DNA of 64,000 bases from Lachnospiraceae bacterium (GCA_900770345.1 CAAGKF010000344.1:1-64000), one strand, 5' to 3'. Positions 8,433 to 16,876 are shown, counted from the stretch's first letter. Numbers and translations are program-made. The notes: generated from the letters alone by a model not told the origin.

Positions 8433-9266
8433 ATGGAAAAGAACACTTACGCAGTTCTCGGCGAGCGGATACGGGCCGAGTACAAAATCTATCTTCTGGC
8501 ATTTCTGTTTATTGCCATTGCTGATTCTATCGGAAAGATTCAGATTCCCTTAGGACCGGGCACATTTATTCTGTTTCCCATTTTTTATTCTCTGATTTTG
8601 GGTATCCTTTCCGGACCGGAGGCGGCAAAGATCATAAAGTCAAAGGAAGTGAAGGCGGCTTCCAAGCTGGTGATCGTGGCGATCTGTCCCTTTATCGCAA
8701 AGCTGGGGATCAACGCGGGAGCCAGCATTGAAACAGTGATCTCAGCAGGCCCTGCGCTGCTTCTGCAGGAATTCGGCAATCTGGGTACCATCTTTCTGGC
8801 AATGCCTGTGGCCTTGATTCTTGGTCTGAAAAGGGAAGCGATCGGAGCTACCCATTCCATTAACAGGGAGACGAACCTGGCGCTGATCACCGATATGTAC
8901 GGGCCGGATTCGGCGGAGACGCGGGGCAGCCTTTCCATCTACGTAGTAGGAGGAATGGTTGGAACCATCTACTTCGGCTTTATGGTGTCTGTGATCGCTT
9001 CTCTGGGAATTTTTCATCCTTATGCTCTCGGAATGTCCTCAGGAGTCGGAGCGGGAATCATGATGGCCAGCGCCACAGCATCCCTTACGGAGATTTATCC
9101 GGCTATGGCACAGCAGATATCTGCCCTTGCCAGTGCCAGTGAGACTATATCAGGAATTGACGGAATTTATATGGCGATCTTCCTGGGACTTCCTCTGTGC
9201 AACTGGCTCTACGACAGGCTGGAACCGGCGCTGGGACATTTTGGCGGCAAAAAAACGAATGAATAA
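8433..9266 (+). CDS. DUF3100 family membrane protein
   Basis: A 277-residue polytopic membrane protein recognised as DUF3100, a family without assigned function. Hydrophobic segments cover most of the chain (starting YLLAFLFIAIADSIG and FILFPIFYSLILGIL), and conserved polar patches include NRETNLALITDMYG near the middle and GMSSGVGAGIMMASATASL later. That patch of glycines and small residues between helices resembles transporter substrate regions (inference). ATG at 8433 with AAAGGAGGA upstream. A second small membrane protein, an amidohydrolase and a TauE/SafE transporter follow in the same direction, so it probably forms the main subunit of a two-part uptake system. Confidence 0.75.
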   Translation: MEKNTYAVLGERIRAEYKIYLLAFLFIAIADSIGKIQIPLGPGTFILFPIFYSLILGILSGPEAAKIIKSKEVKAASKLVIVAICPFIAKLGINAGASIETVISAGPALLLQEFGNLGTIFLAMPVALILGLKREAIGATHSINRETNLALITDMYGPDSAETRGSLSIYVVGGMVGTIYFGFMVSVIASLGIFHPYALGMSSGVGAGIMMASATASLTEIYPAMAQQISALASASETISGIDGIYMAIFLGLPLCNWLYDRLEPALGHFGGKKTNE

Positions 9267-9304
9267 AAACGAGTGCAAAAGCAACTGCATAGGAGGAAAA
9301 CGTG

Positions 9305-9751
9305 ATGAAGTATATTGAGTGGATCTTTTTATTTGTATTATCCGGTCTTGGAATCGGCCTGGCAAACCTTGTAGGCTTTCATGTAAGCTTTATGGATTCT
9401 CTTCCCGGCATTCTTATTTTGCTGGCTATTGCTTTGGCAGGGGTTGCGGTGAGCAGGGTGGTTCCGCTGAAGCTTCCTATCGTGGCGTATGTATCTGTGA
9501 TCGGTCTGCTGGCCGCTTCCCCGATCTCTCCCTGCCGCCAGTTTGTGATCGAAGCTGCCGGAAAGATCAATTTTACAGCGCCGCTTACCATGGTAGGCGC
9601 TTATGCGGGCATCTCTATCAGCGATCAGATCCGCACTTTTGTAAAGCAGGGATGGAAAATGATCCTGATCGGAATCTTTGTTATGACGGGAACCTTTGTA
9701 TTTTCCGCGATTATTTCACAGGTAACGCTTTCTCTTACGGGAGCGATCTAA
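9305..9751 (+). CDS. Small polytopic partner of the DUF3100 protein
   Basis: A 148-residue protein with about four to five hydrophobic segments. It has a C-terminal motif, APLTMVGAYAGISISD, then a charged loop and WKMILIGIFVMTGTFVFSAIIS; this ending is like the last helices of LrgB-, bile-acid- or DUF340-type carriers. ATG at 9305 (AGGAGG, spacing 8) is preferred to the overlapping GTG. It lies 38 bases after the DUF3100 gene and 13 before the amidohydrolase, a tight operon. Joint function with the DUF3100 protein, one large and one small membrane subunit, is inferred from adjacency only. Confidence 0.65.
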   Translation: MKYIEWIFLFVLSGLGIGLANLVGFHVSFMDSLPGILILLAIALAGVAVSRVVPLKLPIVAYVSVIGLLAASPISPCRQFVIEAAGKINFTAPLTMVGAYAGISISDQIRTFVKQGWKMILIGIFVMTGTFVFSAIISQVTLSLTGAI

Positions 9752-9764
9752 GAAGGTGCTGTAA

Positions 9765-11132
9765 ATGAAAAAAGAAATGAATACCGAAATTCCTGATTTG
9801 GTCGTAACCAATGTTTCCGTCCTCACAGAAGATTTTACAGTGTCAGAGGCAATGACAGTGCTGGTGAAGGAGGGTATAATCAGTGAAATACGTCCTTATA
9901 CTCGGGGAGATGAAACGCTTCCCGCCGGAGAACGTCTTGACGGAAGGAAGAAGCTTCTGATGCCGGGTCTGGCCGACTGTCATATGCATACGGGACAGCA
10001 GCTGCTGAAGGGAAGAGTTCTGGATGAGCTGCCCATGATCTGGACCAGGATCATGCTTCCCTTTGAGAGCACCCTGACAGCAGAGCGCATGAGACTCAGC
10101 GCCCGGCTGGCTGCTCTGGAGATGATCCATTCCGGTACCACGGCTTTCATCGATGCTGGCAGTTATTATATGGAAGAAGCGGCACAGGTTTATGAGCAGT
10201 CGGGACTGCGGGGAGTCCTCTCAGTATCCACCATGGATGATGAGAGCCTGCCGGAATCCATCGCCTGTACGGCGGAAGAGGCAGTTAAGATGACAGACAG
10301 GCTCTATGATTCCTTTGACAGAGGAGGGAAACATTCCGGCGAAGAAACTCCGTCTCCAAAGGGGCTTTTAAAGGTGGCATATTCCTTGCGTTCCCTTATT
10401 TCCTGTTCGGAAGAACTGATCTGTTGTGCCGCGGAGCATGCGCGGGAGAGAGGGGCGCTCCTTCAGGCCCATATGAATGAGTATCCGAATGAGATCAATT
10501 TCTTTCTGCAGCGGAAACAGAAACGTCCGGTGGAATATCTGGATTCTCTGGGAGTCTTTACCCCCCGGTTCATCAGTGCCCACAGCCTGCTGCTTTCGGA
10601 AGAAGAGAAGGACATTTTAAAAGAAAGGGGAGCGAAGGTCTGCCACTGTCCCTTCAGCAACTGCGGTAAGGGAGTTCCCGATACACCGGGACTGCTCCGC
10701 AGAGGAATCTGCGTGGGACTTGGAACGGACGGAGCTGCTCATGGCGGTTTAAGTTTGTGGAATGAAATGAAGATTTTCCGTTCTGTCATGAATACACGGT
10801 ACGGCGTCGCCACCTGTGATCCCGCCATTATGCCTGCAAAGCAGATCCTTGCCATGGCCACAAAAAACGGTTATGAGCTGATGGGAGAGGAGAAAGGCGG
10901 AATGATCTGTCACGGCAGTAAGGCTGATTTTATCACGGTCGATCTGTACCAGCCCCATCTGTATCCCACCGGTAACCTGGCGAATTCTCTGCTGGAGCTG
11001 GTTACGGCAGCAGATGTAGCGGATATGGCGGTGGACGGAAGGCTGCTCATGCGTGACAGAAAGGTGCTGACTCTGGATGAGGACAGTATTATGGCGGAAG
11101 CGGCGGAATTTCTGGAAAGACAGAATCGGTAG
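9765..11132 (+). CDS. Amidohydrolase (TRZ/ATZ, MTA/SAH deaminase-like)
   Basis: A 455-residue metal-dependent amidohydrolase of the cytosine/adenosine-deaminase-like branch. The metal ligands are visible: His73 and His75 in DCHMHTG, a histidine in LLQAHMNEYP, another in ISAHSLLLS, and the aspartate of GLGTDGAAH. This layout is shared by 5'-methylthioadenosine/S-adenosylhomocysteine deaminase, guanine deaminase and triazine hydrolases, so it removes an amino or chloro group from a ring compound; the exact substrate cannot be read. In a sulfur region a sulfur nucleoside is attractive but unproven. It lies third in the DUF3100 operon and ends in TAG, evidence that TAG is a normal stop here. Confidence 0.8.
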   Translation: MKKEMNTEIPDLVVTNVSVLTEDFTVSEAMTVLVKEGIISEIRPYTRGDETLPAGERLDGRKKLLMPGLADCHMHTGQQLLKGRVLDELPMIWTRIMLPFESTLTAERMRLSARLAALEMIHSGTTAFIDAGSYYMEEAAQVYEQSGLRGVLSVSTMDDESLPESIACTAEEAVKMTDRLYDSFDRGGKHSGEETPSPKGLLKVAYSLRSLISCSEELICCAAEHARERGALLQAHMNEYPNEINFFLQRKQKRPVEYLDSLGVFTPRFISAHSLLLSEEEKDILKERGAKVCHCPFSNCGKGVPDTPGLLRRGICVGLGTDGAAHGGLSLWNEMKIFRSVMNTRYGVATCDPAIMPAKQILAMATKNGYELMGEEKGGMICHGSKADFITVDLYQPHLYPTGNLANSLLELVTAADVADMAVDGRLLMRDRKVLTLDEDSIMAEAAEFLERQNR

Positions 11133-11159
11133 AAATGGCAGAAAGGCGGAAATAACAAA

Positions 11160-11930
11160 ATGACGTTGTTATATATGATCCTGGTAAATCTTCTGGTGGG
11201 CGCCTGCGTAGGGCTGACCGGTATTGCAGGCTTTCTGCTTCCCATGTTTTATACCGGTTTTTTGAACATGCCTTCATCTGAGGCGCTGGCTTTGAGTTTT
11301 TCCGCCTTCCTGATCTCCGGCGTGCTGGGGGCTTTCAATTATTACAGAGCGGGAAACCTGCAGCTTAAGACGGCACTGATCCTGTCTGCCGGAAGCTTCC
11401 TCGGAGCAGCAGCAGGAGTCAGGATCAACCTTTTGATTCCGGAAGAGATGATACGCAGGATCCTTTATTTGGTAGTGCTGTTTTCCGGCATTTCGATTCT
11501 TCTGCGGAAAGCACCGGCCGACAGTCCGGGATCCGGCAAAGGGGAAAAAGGAGCTTCCGGGGCAGGTCACAGGAAAGCAGCGCTTTATCTGCTGCTGGGA
11601 CTGACAACCGGCGCGGTTTGCGCGGCATCCGGAGCCGGCGGCCCCATTCTGGTAATGCCTCTGCTGACAGTGATTGGTTTTCCGGTCCATATGGCAGTGG
11701 GGATCGCCCTTTTTGATTCTATCTTCATCGCCATTCCTGCTGCTGCGGGCTATCTGTACCATGGGGCGGATAACCGCGGGATGTGGATCCTGCTGCCTAT
11801 CCTTCTGACGGCTCATGGCATCGGAGTATTCTGGGGAAGCAGGAATGCAGTGAAGACCGATCAGGGACTGCTGAAACGGGTGGTAGCCTGGGGATCTGTT
11901 GTGATCGCCTGCTGGAAGCTGTTTTTGTAA
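11160..11930 (+). CDS. TauE/SafE family sulfite/sulfonate exporter
   Basis: A 256-residue integral membrane protein with about eight spans. The two half repeats open with LLVGACVGLTGIAGFLLPM and LGLTTGAVCAASGAGGPILVMP, the glycine-rich signature of the TauE/SafE family that exports sulfite, sulfoacetate or similar anions. It lies 27 bases after the amidohydrolase and is the last gene of the DUF3100 operon. The family link to sulfur anions fits the surrounding cysteine genes, but members also carry other organic anions. Confidence 0.8.
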   Translation: MTLLYMILVNLLVGACVGLTGIAGFLLPMFYTGFLNMPSSEALALSFSAFLISGVLGAFNYYRAGNLQLKTALILSAGSFLGAAAGVRINLLIPEEMIRRILYLVVLFSGISILLRKAPADSPGSGKGEKGASGAGHRKAALYLLLGLTTGAVCAASGAGGPILVMPLLTVIGFPVHMAVGIALFDSIFIAIPAAAGYLYHGADNRGMWILLPILLTAHGIGVFWGSRNAVKTDQGLLKRVVAWGSVVIACWKLFL

Positions 11931-11969
11931 TACTACCTCACAATTCCTCCTTTGCTTTGAAATAATAAT

Positions 11970-13028
11970 CTACAGATCCACCGGACAGACGGCTGTCGCT
12001 GCGTCTCCCCGCTCGTCCACTATGCGGTAGCCTGCTGACGCGACTCTTCTTCCGAGACAGCCCCGGCATTCGGCAGCTTCCTCTCCGGTGCATATTTTAT
12101 TGTCATAAAGTTCATACTGTTTTCTGTTTTTTACAGGAGACAGATTGGGCATTACCACGTTGGCCCCGGCCTTCAATCCCTTTTCCCTGCCTTTGGGATC
12201 CAGCGTTCCCAGGGCTGTTGTGGCGGGAAGCAGAGTACGGGGCAGAAGGATGCGGATAAGAGAGAGAAGATAAAGCGTCAGCTTCACGCTTCCTGCCGGT
12301 TCACTGGCGAATGGGGTATCATGGTGGGGAATAAAAGGGCCAATCCCTACCATTTCAGGCTGCAGCTTTTGCAGAAAGAGCATATCCTCGGCCAGATCTG
12401 CCATGGTCTGACCGGGTGAACCCACCATGAATCCGGCGCCTACCTGATATCCCAGTTTTTTCAGATCATACAGACATTGCTTACGGTGGGAAAGACTCAT
12501 TTCCTCCGGATGGAGAGAACAGTAATGCTCTTCATTGGCCGTTTCATGGCGCAGAAGATAACGGTCGGCGCCTGCCTCCCGGTATTTTCGGTAGCTTTCA
12601 AAGGATTTTTCCCCGATGGAAAGCGTCAGAGCACAGTCAGGATAGCGTTCTTTAATGGAACGGATGATATGCACCATACGCTCATCTGTATAGCAGGGAT
12701 CCTCGCCGCCCTGCAGCACAAAAGTGCGGTAGTTCAGCCGGTAGCCGTTTTCGCAGCATTCCAGGATCTCTTCCTCTGTCAGCCGATAGCGCAGCACATT
12801 CCGGTTATCTCTGCGGATTCCGCAATAATAGCAATTGTTCTTACAATAGTTGGTAAATTCGATCAGTCCTCTGGTATAAACCTTATCTCCGTAATATTTT
12901 TTCCGAAGCTTTACAGCTTCATCGGTAAGCTGCTTTGTGACAGCCGGATCCTGCCATTTTTCCAGCAGCTGGATCCACTGGTCTTTTGTCAGTTCCAGGC
13001 CGGAAAGAAATCGTTCTGCAACAGTCAT
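11970..13028 (-). CDS. hydE: [FeFe]-hydrogenase maturase HydE (radical SAM)
   Basis: A 352-residue radical SAM enzyme that works with HydF and HydG to build the H-cluster of [FeFe] hydrogenase; it takes part in making the dithiolate bridge. The SAM cluster motif is CKNNCYYC near residue 62, followed by RTFVLQGGEDP. The C-terminal ICTGEEAAECRGC holds the accessory-cluster cysteines. Length is normal. No hydF, hydG or hydrogenase gene lies in the window. Instead it reads divergently from a transsulfuration gene, with back-to-back promoters and a shared operator, suggesting joint control by sulfur or Fe-S status (inference). Confidence 0.88.
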   Translation of the reverse strand: MTVAERFLSGLELTKDQWIQLLEKWQDPAVTKQLTDEAVKLRKKYYGDKVYTRGLIEFTNYCKNNCYYCGIRRDNRNVLRYRLTEEEILECCENGYRLNYRTFVLQGGEDPCYTDERMVHIIRSIKERYPDCALTLSIGEKSFESYRKYREAGADRYLLRHETANEEHYCSLHPEEMSLSHRKQCLYDLKKLGYQVGAGFMVGSPGQTMADLAEDMLFLQKLQPEMVGIGPFIPHHDTPFASEPAGSVKLTLYLLSLIRILLPRTLLPATTALGTLDPKGREKGLKAGANVVMPNLSPVKNRKQYELYDNKICTGEEAAECRGCLGRRVASAGYRIVDERGDAATAVCPVDL

Positions 13029-13063
13029 CTTTACCCTCTTCTTTCTGATGTAATATAAACTCT

Positions 13064-13106
13064 ATAGGAATAATAGGATAATACAGCATCAAAAGCTGTT
13101 TGTCAA
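13064..13106 (-). promoter_or_regulatory. hydE promoter with ATAGGA repeats
   Basis: On the minus strand TTGACA (13101-13106) and TATTAT (13078-13083), 17-bp spacer. Overlapping and after the -10, the plus strand carries two ATAGGA copies starting at 13064 and 13074, one helical turn apart, possible extra sites for the regulator that binds CCTATT boxes. Confidence 0.6.
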
Positions 13107-13117
13107 TCCACACTAAT

Positions 13118-13150
13118 CCTATTGACAAAATAGGTTTAAGGAAGTAAAGT
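13118..13150 (+). promoter_or_regulatory. Promoter and CCTATT/AATAGG operator of the second transsulfuration gene
   Basis: A perfect inverted repeat, CCTATT-GACAA-AATAGG (13118-13134), covers the -35 TTGACA (13122-13127); a TAAAGT -10 lies at 13145-13150 after 17 bp. The box resembles that over the rrf2 -10 (16757-16773). Binding would block this promoter and lie 11 bp from the hydE -35. Confidence 0.65.
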
Positions 13151-13201
13151 ATTAGATAACAGTTCGCCTGGAAATAAATATACAAAGAATGAGGAAAAAT
13201 A

Positions 13202-14398
13202 ATGGCAAAACGAACATATGGAAATGAATATGGCTTTCAGACAAGAGCCGTACATACAGGAAATGATGTGGATGCGGAGACAGGGGCTATCAAGCGGCCT
13301 ATTACCATGGCAAACAGCTATGAGCTGCCTTATGATCCAACGGATATGAACTGGTCCGGTGCGGCGGGCAATCTCTATACCCGCAATGGCGGATCCAATT
13401 AGAAATATCTGCAGGAAAAAATAGCCTCTCTGGAAGGCGGCGAGGACTGCATTGTGCTGGCAAGCGGAGTTGAGGCTCTTTCTGGTTTGTTTTTTGCTCT
13501 GCTGGAAAGCGGAGACCATGTCATCTTTTCAAGCGTTACCTATATTGCAGTTTACAGGCTGTTAAATGAGCTGCTGAACAACAAATTTCATGTGGAGACC
13601 ACCATTGTGGACACAACGGATTCAGAGGCCGTGCGCAGGGCACTGCGGCCCAATACAAAGCTGATCCATATTGAAACGCCGGGAAATCCGACGTTGATGA
13701 TCTCTGATATTCGGGCTATTGCGGAGATCGCTCATGAAAACGGTGCTCTGCTTTCTGTAGATAATACCTTTGCTTCGCCTTTTAATCAGCGTCCCATTGA
13801 ACTGGGAGCGGATTTTTCTATCGAAAGCCTGACCAAGTATGTTAACGGTCACGGTGATGCCATGGGCGGATCCATTACCGGAAAGAAGAAATATCTGGAT
13901 CTCATTCGTGCGCAGTCTCAGATCAATCTGGGAGGCACCATCAGTCCCTTCAACGCATGGCTGATCATGAGGGGCAGCGTAACCCTTCCGCTGCGCATGC
14001 GCCAGCACAATGAAAATGCTATGGCGGTGGCGCGCTGGCTGGAAAAGCAGCCTTGTGTAAGTTTTGTGGCTTATCCGGGGCTGGAAAGCAGTCAGGGACA
14101 CCAGGTCGCAGCCTGTCAGATGAGTCCCGGCTTTGGCGGAGTGCTTTCCTTCGGCCTCAGGGCTGATCATGATACACACAACCGGTTTGTAAGCAATCTG
14201 AAGGTCATTACATCGGCGGTGTCTCTGGGTCATGATGAAAGCCTGATCGTATTCCTGGGAGAGGATGATGAGAGGCAGTACCTGTATCCTGAAAAATTCC
14301 ACAATGGATTTTTCCGTTTTTCTGTTGGTATTGAGGATGTGGAGGATATTATAGGAGATCTTCGGCAGGCAATGGAGAAAACGGGACTGCTTCTGTAA
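13202..14398 (+). pseudogene. Transsulfuration PLP enzyme with in-frame TAG
   Basis: A 398-codon Cys/Met-metabolism PLP enzyme interrupted by one TAG at codon 67 (13400-13402). The text around it is YTRNGGSN-stop-KYLQEKIASLEGGED; homologues have a residue such as Gln here, so CAG to TAG is likely. The frame continues intact to TAA, with the PLP lysine (about 212, SLTKYVNGHGD), ETPGNPT and VDNTFASP motifs. Translation from 66 codons gives no enzyme; restart at an internal ATG (13454) would lose the tetramer-contact N-terminus. The upstream promoter and operator look intact, which suggests a recent loss, strain-level mutation or read error. It differs clearly from the other transsulfuration enzyme in the window. 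Confidence 0.8.
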
Positions 14399-14444
14399 AA
14401 ATTCTCCGGCCTGCTTTATAATAAAGAAACAGGAGGTACGGGAG

Positions 14445-15065
14445 ATGAAAAATCCGCTTCGCTATCAGATATCCGAATATGACTGCGGCCCCACTTCCAT
14501 GCTGAATGCGGTCAGCTATCTGTTTGAGCGGGAGGAGATCCCGCCGGAAGTGATCCGCAATATCATGCTGTATTGTCTGGACTGCTATAATGCGGAAGGA
14601 GTACCGGGGAAATGCGGCACATCAACGGCGGCAATGATGTTTTTGAGCAACTGGCTCTGTGGTTTCGGAAAGATCGGACGGCTGGACATTTCCAGCAGAT
14701 ATCTGTCCGGAAAAAATGTGTATCTGGGGCAGAACAGCCTGATCAACGATGCTCTGCGCAGGGGCGGCGCCGCTGTGGTGCGGCTGTATTATGACGTGGA
14801 GCATTATGTACTTTTTACAGGGATACAGGGTGATAAGATCCTGATGTTTGACCCATACTACTGGGAGGAACCTTATGAGCAGAAGGATATCCTTATGGTA
14901 AAGGATCATCCCTGCGCCTATAATCGGATTGTGCCGGAAACGTATTTTAACCGCCAGTCAAAGGAGATTTATGCTCTGGGGCCGTACGAAGGCCGGGAGG
15001 CGGTGCTGCTGTTTAATGAGAAGACAAAGATGACGGCTGAAAAGACGATAGAATATTTTATTTAA
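14445..15065 (+). CDS. Peptidase C39-like protein
   Basis: A 206-residue protein starting RYQISEYDCGPTSMLNAVSYLF, the cysteine-peptidase pattern of C39-like proteins (Cys in DCGPTS). A later EHYVLFTGIQGDKILMFDPYYW supplies the expected histidine and aspartate. There is no leader-peptide exporter nearby and no signal peptide, so bacteriocin processing is unlikely; a cytoplasmic protease or an amide-cleaving role is possible. It lies 47 bases after the broken transsulfuration gene with GGAGGT before the ATG, and 23 bases before the rhodanese fusion, probably one operon. Confidence 0.65.
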   Translation: MKNPLRYQISEYDCGPTSMLNAVSYLFEREEIPPEVIRNIMLYCLDCYNAEGVPGKCGTSTAAMMFLSNWLCGFGKIGRLDISSRYLSGKNVYLGQNSLINDALRRGGAAVVRLYYDVEHYVLFTGIQGDKILMFDPYYWEEPYEQKDILMVKDHPCAYNRIVPETYFNRQSKEIYALGPYEGREAVLLFNEKTKMTAEKTIEYFI

Positions 15066-15088
15066 GTTAGAGAAAGGATTTGACCGGA

Positions 15089-16255
15089 ATGAGTGAGGAA
15101 AACCTGGAAATCACATGGCAGGAGACAGAGGCGCTGAGCCCGGAGGAGTATTGTCTGGTGGACATCCGCAGCGCGGTTTCCGCAGGTTACGGGATGATAC
15201 CAGGTGCCGTAAATATCGGGGAGGAGGAGCTGGAGGAGCGTCTGGACGAGCTGCCGCCAGGTAAAAAGATCATCCTTTACTGTGCAAGAGGGATTTTCAG
15301 CCAGTCGGCTGCAGAAAGGCTGCGGGAGGCCGGAAGAGAAGCTTACAGCCTGACGGGAGGATACGGAAGCTGGCTCCTGGCCGATATGGAAAAACAGAAA
15401 CAGAGGGAAAAGGAAGTGGAGAAGAGCATACAGAAGCGCTTCCACAAAGAGCTGTTTTCCAGATTTGCCCGCGCGGTCAGAGAGTATGAACTGATACAGG
15501 AGAATGACCGGATCGCAGTCTGTATTTCCGGCGGAAAGGATTCCATGCTGATGGCAAAGCTGTTTCAGGAGCTTAAGCGCCACAACAAGCTTTCCTTTGA
15601 GCTGGTATTTCTGGTGATGGATCCGGGCTACAGCAGAATCAACCGGCAGGTGATCGAAAATAATGCCAGAATGCTGAATATCCCTGTGACCATATTTGAG
15701 TCTGATATTTTTGAGGCAGTTTATAATGTGCAGAAATCTCCCTGCTATCTGTGTGCGAGAATGAGACGCGGGCATCTTTACAGTAAGGCAAAGGAACTGG
15801 GATGCAATAAGATCGCTTTGGGACATCATTATGACGATGTAATTGAGACGATTTTGATGGGAATGCTGTATGGCGGCCAGATACAGACCATGATGCCAAA
15901 GCTTAAAAGTACGAACTTTAAGGGAATGGAGCTGATCCGTCCCATGTATCTGATTCGTGAGGACGATATCAAGCGCTGGAGAGATTACAATGACCTGCAT
16001 TTTATCCAGTGTGCCTGCCGTTTTACAGATACCTGCACTGCCTGCCGTCCGGACGGAAGCGGAGCATCCAAACGGATGGAAATAAAGCAGATGATCGCGG
16101 AGATGAAGAAAGTCAATCCATTTGTGGAGAAAAATATTTTTAAAAGTGTGGAAAACGTAAATCTTGATACGCTCATAGCCTACAAGGCAGAAGGAAAACG
16201 TCATTATTTTCTGGAGCGGTATGCAGATACGGGAGAGGAAGAAAGTACAGACTGA
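15089..16255 (+). CDS. Rhodanese - PP-loop ATPase (TtcA/Ctu1-like) fusion
   Basis: A 388-residue two-domain protein. Residues 15-98 form a rhodanese domain with active-site Cys65 (LYCARGIFSQSAAERL). Residues about 120-375 form a PP-loop ATPase with SGGKDS at 147-152, then CYLCARMRRG and CACRFTDTCTACRPDG. These cysteines resemble those of TtcA/Ctu1-type tRNA thiolases, which hold an Fe-S cluster. The rhodanese part could carry persulfide to the ATPase, which would thiolate tRNA or another target; that coupling is inference. ATG at 15089 has GAAAGGA upstream. It is the last gene of the operon that converges on rrf2. Confidence 0.8.
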   Translation: MSEENLEITWQETEALSPEEYCLVDIRSAVSAGYGMIPGAVNIGEEELEERLDELPPGKKIILYCARGIFSQSAAERLREAGREAYSLTGGYGSWLLADMEKQKQREKEVEKSIQKRFHKELFSRFARAVREYELIQENDRIAVCISGGKDSMLMAKLFQELKRHNKLSFELVFLVMDPGYSRINRQVIENNARMLNIPVTIFESDIFEAVYNVQKSPCYLCARMRRGHLYSKAKELGCNKIALGHHYDDVIETILMGMLYGGQIQTMMPKLKSTNFKGMELIRPMYLIREDDIKRWRDYNDLHFIQCACRFTDTCTACRPDGSGASKRMEIKQMIAEMKKVNPFVEKNIFKSVENVNLDTLIAYKAEGKRHYFLERYADTGEEESTD

Positions 16256-16257
16256 GC

Positions 16258-16292
16258 TGCCGGCAGACGCTGCAGACTGCGCAGCCGGCAGA
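16258..16292. terminator. Hairpin between convergent genes, no U tract
   Basis: CTGCCGGC and GCCGGCAG arms with further internal pairing lie between the two convergent stops. No T run follows on either strand, so a termination role is uncertain. Confidence 0.35.
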
Positions 16293-16297
16293 GGAAA

Positions 16298-16729
16298 TCA
16301 GATCACATAGTCGTCGCCCGCTTCTTCCGGGCGCAGCAGGTCGGCAAGAGTGATGCCTTCCAGATAATCATTGATCAGTTTATCCAGTCCCTGCCATACG
16401 GGAAGCGTGCGGCAGCCGTATTTCCGCGGACAGCTGTCCTGAGAAGGGTCCAGGCAGGATACAGGAGCCAGAGAAAGTTCTGTTGCCTGCAGGATGCTGC
16501 CGATGGTATACTGATCCGGGGATCTGGTCAGGCGGTAGCCGCCGCCTTTCCCCCGCAGTCCGGTCACAAATTTATTTCTTACGAGGATTTTCAAAATGCT
16601 TTCCAGGTATTTTTCAGAAATATCCTGTCGGTCGGCGGTTTCCTTTAGCGGGATGTATCCCTCAGACTGATGCTCGGCCAGATCTATCATAATTCGAAGC
16701 GCATAGCGCCCTTTGGTTGAAACCAGCAT
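16298..16729 (-). CDS. Rrf2-family regulator with three cysteines (IscR/CymR-like)
   Basis: A 143-residue Rrf2 protein: the N-terminal winged helix (MLVSTKGRYALRIMIDLA; ISEKYLESILKILVRNKFV) is followed by the wing GLRGKGGGYRL and three cysteines at 92, 100 and 106 (C-x7-C-x5-C). IscR uses three cysteines here to bind [2Fe-2S]; CymR lacks them and senses cysteine through CysK. The cysteines favour an Fe-S or redox sensor, the genomic context favours cysteine metabolism. A CCTATT-type box covers its own -10, suggesting autorepression, and similar boxes lie at the sulfur genes upstream. Confidence 0.85.
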   Translation of the reverse strand: MLVSTKGRYALRIMIDLAEHQSEGYIPLKETADRQDISEKYLESILKILVRNKFVTGLRGKGGGYRLTRSPDQYTIGSILQATELSLAPVSCLDPSQDSCPRKYGCRTLPVWQGLDKLINDYLEGITLADLLRPEEAGDDYVI

Positions 16730-16756
16730 AAATCATACCTCCGGTTCGTTTATTAA

Positions 16757-16789
16757 CCTATTATACAATAAGGAAAATGGGAAAAGCAA
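16757..16789 (-). promoter_or_regulatory. rrf2 promoter with CCTATT-type operator
   Basis: Minus-strand TTGCTT (16784-16789) and TATAAT (16760-16765) with 18 bp between. On the plus strand CCTATT-ATACA-ATAAGG (16757-16773) covers the -10 and matches the 13118 box in its left half and spacing. Confidence 0.6.
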
Positions 16790-16876
16790 CTGAATGATTG
16801 AAAAATTTATTATTTTTTTAGAAGGTTGCTGCAGTTTGGCCTGAAATGTCACAATTAGAAGAATGGGGGAGTATCT

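Noticed and set aside
3329..13402. TAG reassigned to an amino acid in this organism
   Set aside because: Several intact genes here end in TAG (for example at 11132, 22604, 43240, 53650, 55200), so general recoding is excluded; local suppression is only a remote option.
16258..16292. GC hairpin as strong bidirectional terminator
   Set aside because: No T run on either side; kept only as a weak candidate.
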